Source of the DNA: Acidimicrobiia bacterium
GTDB taxonomy: Bacteria > Actinomycetota > Acidimicrobiia > Spongiisociales > UBA5794
Assembly: GCA_030066755.1 (NCBI GenBank)
Contig: JASJAX010000035.1
Span: forward strand, 1 to 38,626
DNA: 38,626 nucleotides
Reading direction: 5' to 3'
Shown: positions 7,747 through 16,491 of the stretch, in pieces
Numbering within the stretch: position 1 is the stretch's first letter
How the letters are laid out: every line of letters begins with the position of its first letter
Position numbers and translations under genes: made by a program
The notes under the pieces: generated by a model
Told to the model about the DNA's origin: nothing
What the model saw: only the letters and a program-made list of their open reading frames with translations
Databases searched by the model: none

Positions 7747-8631
7747 TCACACGACGAGCGCAGCGAGGAGCAGAACGGCCACCACCAACTGCACTCTGCC
7801 CGTGGCCTTCAGGGCTCCAATGAGCGGCGGGCCCGTGTCTTGGGTGATGACGGCGCGGATCGGGGAGATCGTCAGGGGGATGGCGGCGTACGTGATCAGT
7901 GCCAGGGTGGGGAACCGGTCGGCGGCGACGGCGAGGCCCGCGACGGCGAACGGGGCGAGCATCATCACGGTGTAGAGGATGCGGGTCCGGGGCCGTCCAA
8001 GAATCACTGCGAGGGTGCGCTTGCCGGCCGGCCCATCGGTTTCGAGGTCGCGGACGTTGTTGGCGACGAGAATCGCTGATGCGAGGAGCCCCATGATCAC
8101 GCCGCCGTCCCAGACGCCGGTGTCGATCGATCCGTCGTAGGCGAACCGCGTCCCAACCGTCGCCACGAGGCCGAAGAAGACGAACACGAAGACCTCGCCG
8201 AGACCGTAGTAGCCGTACGGAATGGGGCCGTTCGTGTAGCCGAGCGCCGCAATCAGCGACGCAAGCCCGATCACGATGATCACCGGGCCGGCGACGAAGG
8301 CCAGGTAGACGCCACACAGTGCGGCGAAGCCGAAGACAACGGCGATCCCGATCCACATCTCGCGTGGCGTCGTGAGCCCGGATGCGACCGCGCGGGCAGG
8401 ACCGATCCGTTCCGACGTGTCGGCGCCCTTGGCGGCGTCGGCGACGTCATTGGCGAAGTTCACGCCCACCTGGATGGCGAGCGCAGCCAGCACCGTCACG
8501 ATGAGGACATCCCAGCGGAATGCACCGTCGCGAACCGCCAGGCCGGTGCCCACGAGCACAGGGGCCACCGCGGCCGGCAACGTGTACGGCCGAGCCGCAA
8601 GAACCCACCGGTTCGACGGTTCGCCGGTCAC
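7747..8631 (-). CDS. menA: 1,4-dihydroxy-2-naphthoate polyprenyltransferase
   Basis: A 294-residue integral membrane UbiA-superfamily prenyltransferase with about eight or nine helices. It would attach the polyprenyl tail to 1,4-dihydroxy-2-naphthoate in menaquinone synthesis. The first Asp-rich motif is NDVADAAKGADT (about 61-72) and the second is NNVRDLETDGPAGKRT (about 191-206); the form and spacing fit MenA better than UbiA or chlorophyll synthase. The start is a GTG at 8631 that overlaps the upstream GH57 gene's TGA by four bases, so translation is probably coupled to that gene. Menaquinone use agrees with an actinobacterial host. Confidence 0.9.
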   Translation of the reverse strand: MTGEPSNRWVLAARPYTLPAAVAPVLVGTGLAVRDGAFRWDVLIVTVLAALAIQVGVNFANDVADAAKGADTSERIGPARAVASGLTTPREMWIGIAVVFGFAALCGVYLAFVAGPVIIVIGLASLIAALGYTNGPIPYGYYGLGEVFVFVFFGLVATVGTRFAYDGSIDTGVWDGGVIMGLLASAILVANNVRDLETDGPAGKRTLAVILGRPRTRILYTVMMLAPFAVAGLAVAADRFPTLALITYAAIPLTISPIRAVITQDTGPPLIGALKATGRVQLVVAVLLLAALVV

Positions 8632-11600
8632 TGCGGGGTATTCAGCGGCACCTGAGCGACCTCATTCGGCCCCGGATCTGCCGGATCGTCGGCGCCGGGG
8701 TTCTCGAGGGATACTTCCTGCTCGCCCGAAACGGGGAAGAGGATGTCGATGATCCGGGTGTCGTTGGCTGCGCCAGTCCCGCCGCCGATGCGGTACTGCT
8801 CGCCGTCTGGCTGCACATCGCGTACCCGGCGAACCCCGCCCGACGGGAACCCCTCCTGGCTCATCACGGCGACGGCGTAACCCCACGTCGAAGGGTCACC
8901 GTCACCGAACAGCGCACGTGGAACCCGCGCCGTGACGCGACCGGTCGGACCGTCGACGATGATTCGCATCGTCGGCTTGGTCTCTTCGACGGTGCCGTCG
9001 GCCGTCGCCACGTAGAGCGCCGGATCCCAGCCTTCCACGGTCAGCCCGTACTCCCAGCCGTTGCCGTCGGTGAGTGCGGCATTGCGGCCGGGGATGAACA
9101 ATCGAGCGCCGGTTGCGTTGCCGGGATCCTGATCGATGTAGACATCGAACGTCTGGATCGACAACCCGTTCGGGCTGCCCCACGGGTTGGCCACGGCGGC
9201 GTTCACGGTGAACGTGAAGACCAGGTCACCGCCCGACTCGCCGACGGAGAAGTTCGTCAGGTCATAGGACCCGGCCGTGAACACCAGGTCGGTCGGGTAG
9301 GTGTACGTGCCGGGCCCGTAGTCGTCGCCCTCCGGATCCGTCAGTTCGACCAACTGCACGAGATCGGAGACGTCCGGCGCCAGCACTACTGCCGGGGCAG
9401 CCGCAACGAGAGACCCTTCGGCACCGGAGTCGAGCGGCGCGACCCGGAAGGTGATGCGATCTCCCACCTCGATTGCGCCGAGCTCCTCGAGCGGGATCGC
9501 AAGCTCGATGGTCCCGTCGCCGACGCCGGTATCGAGTGAGATTGGCTCGATCTCGACTCGAGCTGCGACCTCCGGCGGGAGGTGAGGCGTCAGCAATGCC
9601 GATTCCGTGCCGGCGTTCCACTCAACGAGCGTCCCGGCGTCGAAGCCGAGGACTTCGCCCCCGTTCGAGAGGCCCCACGCGTCCGGTCCCGACGGCTGAC
9701 TGAGGTAGAGGGCGAACCCGAATCCATCGGAGACTGCTCCGACGGTCGCTCGGACGTACATCTGCTCCTTGTCGAACGCGATCTCGATCGACTCCGGCAC
9801 TGCGTCCGTACCGAGCTCGTAGCGAGCGGCGTCGGCCCACTCCTCGTCGCTGCTGGTTCCGTCGATGCGGATGCCCGTCGCCAATTCGCCGAGACCACGA
9901 TCGGCGAGAACGGGAATGACCGGGATGATGGGCACGCTCAGGTAGTCGGGCCGATCGGTGCCGAGCGCGTCGTACATCTGGCCCAGGAGCTCGCGATAGG
10001 CCCGATCGAAGTAGCCGTCGTCGCCGGAATCCTGATCGGCTCCGTACCACCAGAACCAATCGCTGCCCTCTGCGAAGTACATCAACTCGAGCGCTTCGGC
10101 GTACGCCTCCTCGGACACCGCATCCTCGGCATTCGACAAGTCACGCCGGGCGCGAACGAGGTAGTCCCAGGCCTTGGCTTCCTCAGACTCGCCGATCCAG
10201 GTGGCGAAGTTGGGGGAGAACCACGCCGAGGGGAAGACATCCGGCAATGGTTCGGCGATGTCGGGGAAGGCATCGAGGAGCTGCGTCGGCGTCACGGTCC
10301 GGATCCGCTCGTGATCGGAGAATCCCTGGTAGACCGCCCGGAGGAAGTCGATACCGTCGTTGTCGTAGTTCTCCCACGCGTTCTCACCGTCGAGGATGAT
10401 CGATACGACCCGGGGGCCGGATGCCCCTTGCTCGTCCATCGCAGCATCGATGGCTTCGAGCCGGGCGATGAGGTCATCGGCGGCAGCTTGAGCCTCCATC
10501 CCGGAGTACTCGAATCCGATCAGATCTGAGAGGCGGACATCTCGGAAGAACATGGCCACGGGGTCGTTGCGTGTGAGTTGCGCCGCCCAGGGCCGGTAGA
10601 GGACTTCGGGATTCGATGCGACCCCGGCGGCATCACGCTCGAAACCCGTGTCGAGCGTCTTGGCGAGCACGTCCTCTCCTGTTGCCACCCATCGCACGCC
10701 CTGTCTGGCGAACATGCCCATGACCTGCTGCGCAACCGCTCCTTCTCCCGGCCACATACCAACCGGTCGGCGACCGAGGAGTCGCTCGGCTTCGGCCAGG
10801 CCGAGCTCGACGTGAGCGAGAGCGTCGAGGGGGTTTCCAAACGACGACTGCGGCAGCTGCGCGGTTGGGTCACCTACCGAAGCCAGGTTGCTGTCGAAGA
10901 TGAGCGGCAGGATCGGATGGGCCAGGGGCGTCGTCGTCACTTCGATTTGCCCTGCATCCCAGAGGTCTCGATGGACGGTGAACACGTCGCCGATGATCCG
11001 GAGGTGTTCGTCGAAGATCGTGTCGATCTGGCCGCGAGTGAATCCCCGCTCGGTGGCCACGATGCTGGCCAGCGGCTCTTCGGAGAGGAACGACGGATCG
11101 GTCCATGCCAGGTTGAACAGTGCCTGGAGGTCCTGGATCTCGTCGTCGTTGAACGCCTCCTGCCGTCGGTCGGCGAGCTCCTGAAAGCGGGGGAACCGCG
11201 CAATGACCTTCGGGTTGACGTCGAAGAACCGATCCTGGATGAACTGCCGCTGGTCGGCCGTGAGCTCAGCCGGCTGGATCGTGCTGAGTTCCCAGTAGAT
11301 GTCGCGGGTGCCGTTGGCGAGTTCCTCGAGCTGCCGCAGCAGCACCGGCGTGAGGTTGAACGTGGCGTGGACGTCGGGGTAGTCCTCGAGCAACGCCGCC
11401 ATGTCGTAGTAGTCCTTCGTTGCATGAACCCGTACCCAAGGTCGGGTGACCACGCCGTTTGCGTCCTTCGGGTAGAGCGGTTGGTGTTGATGCCACATGA
11501 GCATCACGTAGAACCCGTCGGGGTCGAGCTCCTCGGCAGCCGGAGCGGCGGTGGTTGGAGCGGTCGTACCGGCGGTGGTTGGAGCGGGCTCCGGCGCCGC

Positions 11601-11690
11601 GGTCGACGTAGCCGTTTCGTCGGCTGTGCAGGCCGCCGCAACCATGGTGAACGCAAGGAGCACGGAAGCCCAGAGAGTGAATCGCCTCAT
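8628..11690 (-). CDS. Secreted GH57 glycoside hydrolase with glucodextranase-type C-terminal modules
   Basis: A 1020-residue exported protein. Residues 1-21 are a signal peptide ending in a lipobox-like VAAAC (Cys21), followed by a Thr/Ala/Pro stalk to about residue 55. The GH57 catalytic part (about 58-560) opens with WHQHQP (67-72); GMWPGEGA carries the expected nucleophile Glu316 and IILDGENAWENY the acid/base Asp434. These point to an alpha-glucan-active amylase or amylopullulanase. From about 595 there are two beta-sandwich modules, the second resembling the C-terminal DOMON-like domain of glucodextranase and archaeal GH57 amylopullulanases. It is likely a cell-surface enzyme. It lies 47 bp after the M3 peptidase and overlaps menA. 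Substrate specificity is inferred only. Confidence 0.88.
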   Translation of the reverse strand: MRRFTLWASVLLAFTMVAAACTADETATSTAAPEPAPTTAGTTAPTTAAPAAEELDPDGFYVMLMWHQHQPLYPKDANGVVTRPWVRVHATKDYYDMAALLEDYPDVHATFNLTPVLLRQLEELANGTRDIYWELSTIQPAELTADQRQFIQDRFFDVNPKVIARFPRFQELADRRQEAFNDDEIQDLQALFNLAWTDPSFLSEEPLASIVATERGFTRGQIDTIFDEHLRIIGDVFTVHRDLWDAGQIEVTTTPLAHPILPLIFDSNLASVGDPTAQLPQSSFGNPLDALAHVELGLAEAERLLGRRPVGMWPGEGAVAQQVMGMFARQGVRWVATGEDVLAKTLDTGFERDAAGVASNPEVLYRPWAAQLTRNDPVAMFFRDVRLSDLIGFEYSGMEAQAAADDLIARLEAIDAAMDEQGASGPRVVSIILDGENAWENYDNDGIDFLRAVYQGFSDHERIRTVTPTQLLDAFPDIAEPLPDVFPSAWFSPNFATWIGESEEAKAWDYLVRARRDLSNAEDAVSEEAYAEALELMYFAEGSDWFWWYGADQDSGDDGYFDRAYRELLGQMYDALGTDRPDYLSVPIIPVIPVLADRGLGELATGIRIDGTSSDEEWADAARYELGTDAVPESIEIAFDKEQMYVRATVGAVSDGFGFALYLSQPSGPDAWGLSNGGEVLGFDAGTLVEWNAGTESALLTPHLPPEVAARVEIEPISLDTGVGDGTIELAIPLEELGAIEVGDRITFRVAPLDSGAEGSLVAAAPAVVLAPDVSDLVQLVELTDPEGDDYGPGTYTYPTDLVFTAGSYDLTNFSVGESGGDLVFTFTVNAAVANPWGSPNGLSIQTFDVYIDQDPGNATGARLFIPGRNAALTDGNGWEYGLTVEGWDPALYVATADGTVEETKPTMRIIVDGPTGRVTARVPRALFGDGDPSTWGYAVAVMSQEGFPSGGVRRVRDVQPDGEQYRIGGGTGAANDTRIIDILFPVSGEQEVSLENPGADDPADPGPNEVAQVPLNTPQ

Positions 11691-11697
11691 GCGCGGG

Positions 11698-11703
11698 AGT
11701 GTA
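11698..11703 (-). promoter_or_regulatory. -10-like hexamer for a leaderless GH57 transcript
   Basis: On the minus strand TACACT lies 7 bases before the ATG and no Shine-Dalgarno is visible. This spacing would place transcription start at the start codon. Confidence 0.4.
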
Positions 11704-11737
11704 CGGCCCCGGCCGGCAACAATCGGATCAGGGCCAC

Positions 11738-13708
11738 TCAGCCGTCGAGACCCAGGTTCCGGAGGAATGCCCGGGTTGACGGTTCCCGGCCCAGGAAGGC
11801 ACGAAGGTGCTCGATGGCGTCGCGAGCGCCGCCCTGTTCCAGCACTTCGTGCCGATAGCGCCGTCCAACCTCGGGCGAGAGCACACCCTCGCTCTGGAAG
11901 ACGGAGAACATGTCGTCACCGAAGACCTTCGCCCACAGATAGCCGTAGTAGCCGGCGTCGTAGCCTCCCATGAGGTGGCCGAACGAGGCGAGGTAGAAGG
12001 TCCCGTCCGGGTATGGCAGCAGCGTGCGGCGATACGCAAGGCGAGTGATCTCATCGAGATCACGTTCGGTGGCGTCGTCATGGAGCATGAGATCGACCTG
12101 GCCGAGGAACACTTGTCGCAGGGTATGGAGCCCGATGTTCAGATCGCGAGCCGCAACCAAGCGGCCGACGAGGTCGGCCGGTATGGGCTCGGCCGACTGG
12201 TGATGTCGTGCGAAGCGCTGCAGGACCGGTTCCGTCCACATCCAGTGCTCCATGATCTGCGATGGCGCCTCAACGAAGTCCCACTCGGTATCGAACCCGG
12301 CGAAACGAACGAGGGGAACCGTCGTCAGGCAGAAGTGGAGGATGTGCCCGAACTCGTGGAAGAGCGTGACCGCTTCGCTGTGACGCAGCAATGACGGTCG
12401 CTCGACCGTTGGCTTGGTGAAGTTGGCAACGATGGCCGCCACCGGAAGGCGATAGCTGCCATCCGACAGCGATCGTCCGTAGACGATCGGGAAGGCGGCA
12501 GCGTGGCCGTACTTGCCGTCTCGGGGAAAGAGATCCGCATAGAAGTACGCCAGCGCCTCGTCCTCGCCGCGATTGTGGATCGCGTAGAGGGCAACGTCCG
12601 TGTGCCACGCGTTGGTCGGCGCGACTTCGCGGTATTCGAGGCCGAACACCTCTGCCGTGATGTCGAACATGCCTTGGATCGTCTGTTCGAGTGGGAAATA
12701 CTCAGCAACCTCGTTGGCGTCGACCCCGAACTCCTGTCGTTTCTGCAGCTCGTGGTAGAACGCCCAATCCCATGTCTCGATCGGTGCCACGCCGTCGGTT
12801 TCCGCAACAGCCTGGAGGCTCTCCAGCTCGGCGGCAGCCTTGACCTCGAGCGCCGGAACGATCGATGAGTACAGCTCGTCGACGGCGTCCGGGTGGCCCG
12901 CCATCTTCAATTCCATGGCGTGGTGAGCCCAGGAGTCGTGTCCGAGGATGTCCGCAATCGTGCGCCGAATGGCAACGGCCTCTTCGAGTAGTGGCCGATT
13001 GTCTTCGGCGGCCCGGTTCCAGAACTTGTGCAGCAGCCGGTGTCTCAGGTCTCGGCGACGCGCCTGCTGCATGAACGGTGTGTATTCGGGGTACTCCATC
13101 GAGACTCGGTGAGTCCCGGGGGAGGACCCCGGGCGGAGCCCCTCGACGAAGGCGTCAGGAAGCCCGTCGAGCTCGTCGCGGGCGAGGTCGAGTCCATCCT
13201 CCCAAGCGTCGAGGTTCCGTCCGAAGGCGACTTCGACCTCGATGAGCCTCAACCGGAGTTCCTGAAGCTCGGCTCGCACGTCGACCGGGAGGTCATGACC
13301 GGCGCGGCGAAGGTCACGGAGCCAGTGGTCCAGCAAACGGCGATGCGGGCCGTCGAGCGCAGCGGCGTCGTCTGTTTCCGCATACCGCTTGATTGCCTCG
13401 TTGAGGTCAGACCGGAACACCAGGTCGGTGCCCCATTTCGTCAGCCGCTCCTCCTCGTCGATGGCCGCGGCGCGAACGTCTTCGTCGGGATGGACTCGTG
13501 CCATGAAGGCCCCCCGCCCGTACACGTCGGCGATGACGGTGGCGGCCTCCTCGAGCGGCTGCAGCACGGTTGCATAGGTCGGCCTCGAATCGGCCGCCTC
13601 GATGGCGGACGCAACATGCGCGTCGGCATCACTGATGGCGATCGCCGTCATCCGGCGGACTGCGGTGGGGTCGACGTTGCGATAGTCGGGAAACGGTGTT
13701 GTCGGCAT
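11738..13708 (-). CDS. M3-family oligopeptidase (thimet oligopeptidase / peptidyl-dipeptidase type)
   Basis: A 656-residue soluble zinc metallopeptidase that cleaves short peptides. The zinc motif is LFHEFGHILH (His451, Glu452, His455) with the third ligand Glu480 in WDFVEAPSQ. The substrate-binding Tyr/Gly loop GGYDAGYYGYLW near the C-terminus is typical of the M3 family, and the length fits OpdA/Dcp/thimet enzymes (650-700). I start at ATG 13708 (MPTTPFPDYRN); the open frame runs 37 codons further but that part is not family-like. A TACGCT hexamer 7 bases upstream suggests a leaderless start. Flanking same-strand genes are the EEP protein (34 bp gap) and the GH57 lipoprotein. Confidence 0.93.
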   Translation of the reverse strand: MPTTPFPDYRNVDPTAVRRMTAIAISDADAHVASAIEAADSRPTYATVLQPLEEAATVIADVYGRGAFMARVHPDEDVRAAAIDEEERLTKWGTDLVFRSDLNEAIKRYAETDDAAALDGPHRRLLDHWLRDLRRAGHDLPVDVRAELQELRLRLIEVEVAFGRNLDAWEDGLDLARDELDGLPDAFVEGLRPGSSPGTHRVSMEYPEYTPFMQQARRRDLRHRLLHKFWNRAAEDNRPLLEEAVAIRRTIADILGHDSWAHHAMELKMAGHPDAVDELYSSIVPALEVKAAAELESLQAVAETDGVAPIETWDWAFYHELQKRQEFGVDANEVAEYFPLEQTIQGMFDITAEVFGLEYREVAPTNAWHTDVALYAIHNRGEDEALAYFYADLFPRDGKYGHAAAFPIVYGRSLSDGSYRLPVAAIVANFTKPTVERPSLLRHSEAVTLFHEFGHILHFCLTTVPLVRFAGFDTEWDFVEAPSQIMEHWMWTEPVLQRFARHHQSAEPIPADLVGRLVAARDLNIGLHTLRQVFLGQVDLMLHDDATERDLDEITRLAYRRTLLPYPDGTFYLASFGHLMGGYDAGYYGYLWAKVFGDDMFSVFQSEGVLSPEVGRRYRHEVLEQGGARDAIEHLRAFLGREPSTRAFLRNLGLDG

Positions 13709-13715
13709 CCGCGAG

Positions 13716-13721
13716 AGCGTA
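13716..13721 (-). promoter_or_regulatory. -10-like hexamer for a leaderless M3 peptidase transcript
   Basis: TACGCT on the minus strand ends 7 bases before the chosen ATG, and no Shine-Dalgarno is present. The same hexamer sits in front of nucS at 30009. Confidence 0.4.
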
Positions 13722-13742
13722 GTGACCGTTCCCGGCAACCAA

Positions 13743-14720
13743 TCAGGCGTCGGCCAGAGCGATCCTGACCAGCAGCGGTCGATGCTCCGAACCGACGTCC
13801 GGGCCGATGAGCCGTTCAACGGTCGTCAGCTCTGGGCTGTGGAGCAGGTGGTTCGATGGCACGTGGAGGATCCGCCATTGGTTTGCCGGCCAGCTCGGTT
13901 GGAATCCGAATCCGCGAGTCGAGTCGATCAAGTTCGCCGTCCCCGTCAGATTGCGGAAGGCATGGGACCACGGCGTGGCGTTGAGGGCGCCGACGACCAT
14001 CACCGGGGACGTCTCGTCCTGGGCACGACGCGCAACGAAATCGACGACTTCGTCTCTTGCTGCGGCGGTGTCTGCCGACGTTGGGGTTCGCGGCTGGAAG
14101 GCATAGATGACGACGGGTGTGTCGTCGACGGTGGTCTCGGTCCGGATGACCACCTCGTCGACATCACCGGCGCGAAGGATTTCAACGGGCAGCGTCGAAC
14201 GCGCCAGCACCGTCACGCCGTAGACCCGGTCATCAGGGATCTGGGCCATGATGCGATAGCCGAGACCCCTTGCCTCGACCTGATCGACCCAGGCCTCGCT
14301 CGTCTCGAGGAGGACGACGACGTCCGCGTCGGTCGCCTCGATCCATCGGAAGACCATCTCACGACCGGCGCCCGTGGTGCGGACGTTGATCGAGGCAACG
14401 TCGATCGAGCCCCCCGGCTTCGGATCGGCCGGACCGTCGAGGTACAGGGGCAGGATGACGACGATGTTGATCGCCGCCGCAATCAGGAACACGACCGACG
14501 TGGCGCGCCCCAGAATCAAGCCGTAGAGGATGCCGGACAAGATCAAAGCGATGGCGAACTGCACGCGATACCCAGCCATCACGTCGAACATCCACCACGC
14601 ACTTCCGAAGAAGCCGAGGATGGTCCCCACGGTGGCGAGGAATCCGATCGTGAGGAGGGCAAGGCCGCCGAACGTCCGGGCAAATGAGGTAACTGCTGAG
14701 TCAGCGCGTCTGATGGGCAT
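13743..14720 (-). CDS. Membrane protein with endonuclease/exonuclease/phosphatase (EEP) domain, altered active site
   Basis: A 325-residue protein. Three or four hydrophobic helices occupy about residues 15-95, followed by an EEP-fold domain of the YafD-like type (about 105-322). Recognisable blocks are VASINVRTTG, VVLLETSEAW, the GDFN-type block reading VVGALNATPWSH, and the terminal SDH-type block reading SEHRPLLV. In this superfamily the third block normally has Asp (GDFN/GDLN); here it is GCC, Ala, and the last block has Glu for Asp. The protein may therefore be catalytically weak or inactive. ATG 14720 is chosen because it begins just before the first helix. It heads the minus-strand group EEP, M3 peptidase, GH57, menA and is divergent from the DUF885 gene. 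Confidence 0.8.
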   Translation of the reverse strand: MPIRRADSAVTSFARTFGGLALLTIGFLATVGTILGFFGSAWWMFDVMAGYRVQFAIALILSGILYGLILGRATSVVFLIAAAINIVVILPLYLDGPADPKPGGSIDVASINVRTTGAGREMVFRWIEATDADVVVLLETSEAWVDQVEARGLGYRIMAQIPDDRVYGVTVLARSTLPVEILRAGDVDEVVIRTETTVDDTPVVIYAFQPRTPTSADTAAARDEVVDFVARRAQDETSPVMVVGALNATPWSHAFRNLTGTANLIDSTRGFGFQPSWPANQWRILHVPSNHLLHSPELTTVERLIGPDVGSEHRPLLVRIALADA

Positions 14721-14868
14721 GAAGAATCTCGCAACGGAGGCTAGGTCAACCCGGCGTTCATGCCGAGTACCACCCTCTCGCCCAACGGAATCGACACCCA
14801 GCGGGATCCCCTTGAGGGTTCTTCGGCTCGGGCGACTGCGTCGAATCCCGGGGATCGAGTCACCCCGG

Positions 14869-14874
14869 TAGCCT
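14869..14874 (+). promoter_or_regulatory. -10-like hexamer for a leaderless DUF885 transcript
   Basis: TAGCCT ends 6 bases before the ATG at 14881. No Shine-Dalgarno is visible between them. Confidence 0.4.
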
Positions 14875-14880
14875 GAACCC

Positions 14881-16491
14881 ATGACGAGTAGCCCACTGGC
14901 AGTGATGATCGAGGACGCATTCGAGGCCCTCTGGGCGCTCCAGCCGGCGTGGGCGGTCTACCTCGGGAAACACGAGTACGACGGTCTCGTTCCCGATTGG
15001 TCCGCGGATGCGGTGGCCGACGTCTTGAGCCGACTCGACGCGCTCCGTTCCGACCTCGAGGTTGTGGGAGATCTCACCGCCGACGATGCGATCGATCGCG
15101 ACTTGCTCGCTGCGCAAATCGACAAGACCCGGTTCGAGTGGACCAACCTGCGGATCGCCCACCGAAACCCGATGCCGTGGATCTATCACCTCGACCCCGA
15201 CCTGTACCTCCGGCGCTCCTACGCGGACGACGCCACTCGGGCAGCCGCAACGGTGCGGTTGCTGAGTGCTGCCGGCCCGTTGCTCGCCACGGCGCGCATC
15301 GAGCTCGACGAGGATCTCGACCGGACGATTTGCGAGTGGGGGATCACCGCCGCAGAGGGCTTGGCCGAGATGATTCGGGGCGACGTCGTCGAGGCATTCC
15401 AACTTGCCGACGATGGCGAGCTGCGGTCGGCCGCCGAGGCTGCTGCCGACGAACTCGTGGCGTTCGCTCGCTGGCTCGAATCGGATCGGCTGTCGTCGGC
15501 TGGAGAGCGGTTCGCGATCGGGGCGGACGCCATGGAGGAGCTCCTCCGCCACAGCGAGTCGATCGCCATGTCCCTCGACGAGCTCCTCGCGGTCGGCCAG
15601 GCTGATCTCGAGCGGAACCTGGACGCATTCCGTCAGACGGCCGATGAGATCGATCCAGGCGCCGATCCCCGGGCCGTGTACGAGGAGCACGTGGCCTCGG
15701 TGCATGCGGCGCGTGGCGGCTTGATCCCGCAGACGGAAGCCATGCTCGAGAGCATTCGGGCATACCTCCTCGAACACGACCTGATCACGATTCCGAGCGA
15801 AGTGAGGGCCAAGGTCGCCGAGACGCCGAAACACCTGCGGTGGGCGTTCGCGATGATGGACACCCCCGGGCCATACGAGACCGCCGCTACCGACGCGTAC
15901 TACTTCGTGACGCCCGACGAACCGGAGTGGGACGACGCACGGGCCGAGGAGTGGTTACGGACGCTCAACACCTTTGCACTCGAGGACATCTCGATTCACG
16001 AGGCCTATCCGGGCCATTACGTCCACTTCCTGCACTACGCCTCGGCGCCGACTGAGGTAGCCCGCCGGCTGACCTCGTACGCCTTCACCGAGGGTTGGGC
16101 GCATTACGCAGAGCAGATGATGTGGGAAGCGGGTTACCGGTCGGGCGATCCACGGTTCCGGCTTGCGCAACTGTCGGAGGCGCTGGTGCGCAATTGTCGA
16201 TTCGTGTGCGCCATCCGTCTCCACGCCCACGGGATGACGGTCGATGAGGCGACGCAGTTCTTCATCGACAACGCGTTCTATCACGAGATGCCCGCACGGA
16301 AGGAGGCCGAACGAGGGACGTTCGACCCCGGGTACTTCTCCTACACGCTGGGGAAGCTGCAGATCCTCCAGCTGCGTGACGACTGTCGGAAGGCGTGGGG
16401 TGAGCAGTTCTCACTGCGCCGATTCCACGACCAGTTGCTGAGCCGCGGTGCGCCGCCGGTCGAGACCATGCGCCGGGTGCTCCTCGGATGA
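14881..16491 (+). CDS. DUF885-family metallopeptidase-like protein
   Basis: A 536-residue protein of the DUF885 family, which is thought to consist of zinc carboxypeptidase-like enzymes. The diagnostic motif is IHEAYPGHYVHFLHY, with His373, Glu374 and His379, and the downstream helix has AFTEGWAHYAEQ with Glu404 as probable third ligand. The long helical N-terminal half is typical of the family. No signal peptide is seen, so it should act in the cytoplasm. Its stop overlaps the following aminotransferase start (ATGA at 16488-16491), so the two are cotranslated. The substrate is unknown; with the M3 peptidase across the divergent promoter region, peptide turnover is a reasonable guess. Confidence 0.9.
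   Translation: MTSSPLAVMIEDAFEALWALQPAWAVYLGKHEYDGLVPDWSADAVADVLSRLDALRSDLEVVGDLTADDAIDRDLLAAQIDKTRFEWTNLRIAHRNPMPWIYHLDPDLYLRRSYADDATRAAATVRLLSAAGPLLATARIELDEDLDRTICEWGITAAEGLAEMIRGDVVEAFQLADDGELRSAAEAAADELVAFARWLESDRLSSAGERFAIGADAMEELLRHSESIAMSLDELLAVGQADLERNLDAFRQTADEIDPGADPRAVYEEHVASVHAARGGLIPQTEAMLESIRAYLLEHDLITIPSEVRAKVAETPKHLRWAFAMMDTPGPYETAATDAYYFVTPDEPEWDDARAEEWLRTLNTFALEDISIHEAYPGHYVHFLHYASAPTEVARRLTSYAFTEGWAHYAEQMMWEAGYRSGDPRFRLAQLSEALVRNCRFVCAIRLHAHGMTVDEATQFFIDNAFYHEMPARKEAERGTFDPGYFSYTLGKLQILQLRDDCRKAWGEQFSLRRFHDQLLSRGAPPVETMRRVLLG

Noticed and set aside
13028-13768. Plus-strand open frames opposite the M3 peptidase
   Set aside because: They overlap a conserved metallopeptidase with zinc motif, show no domain and have no ribosome-binding site.
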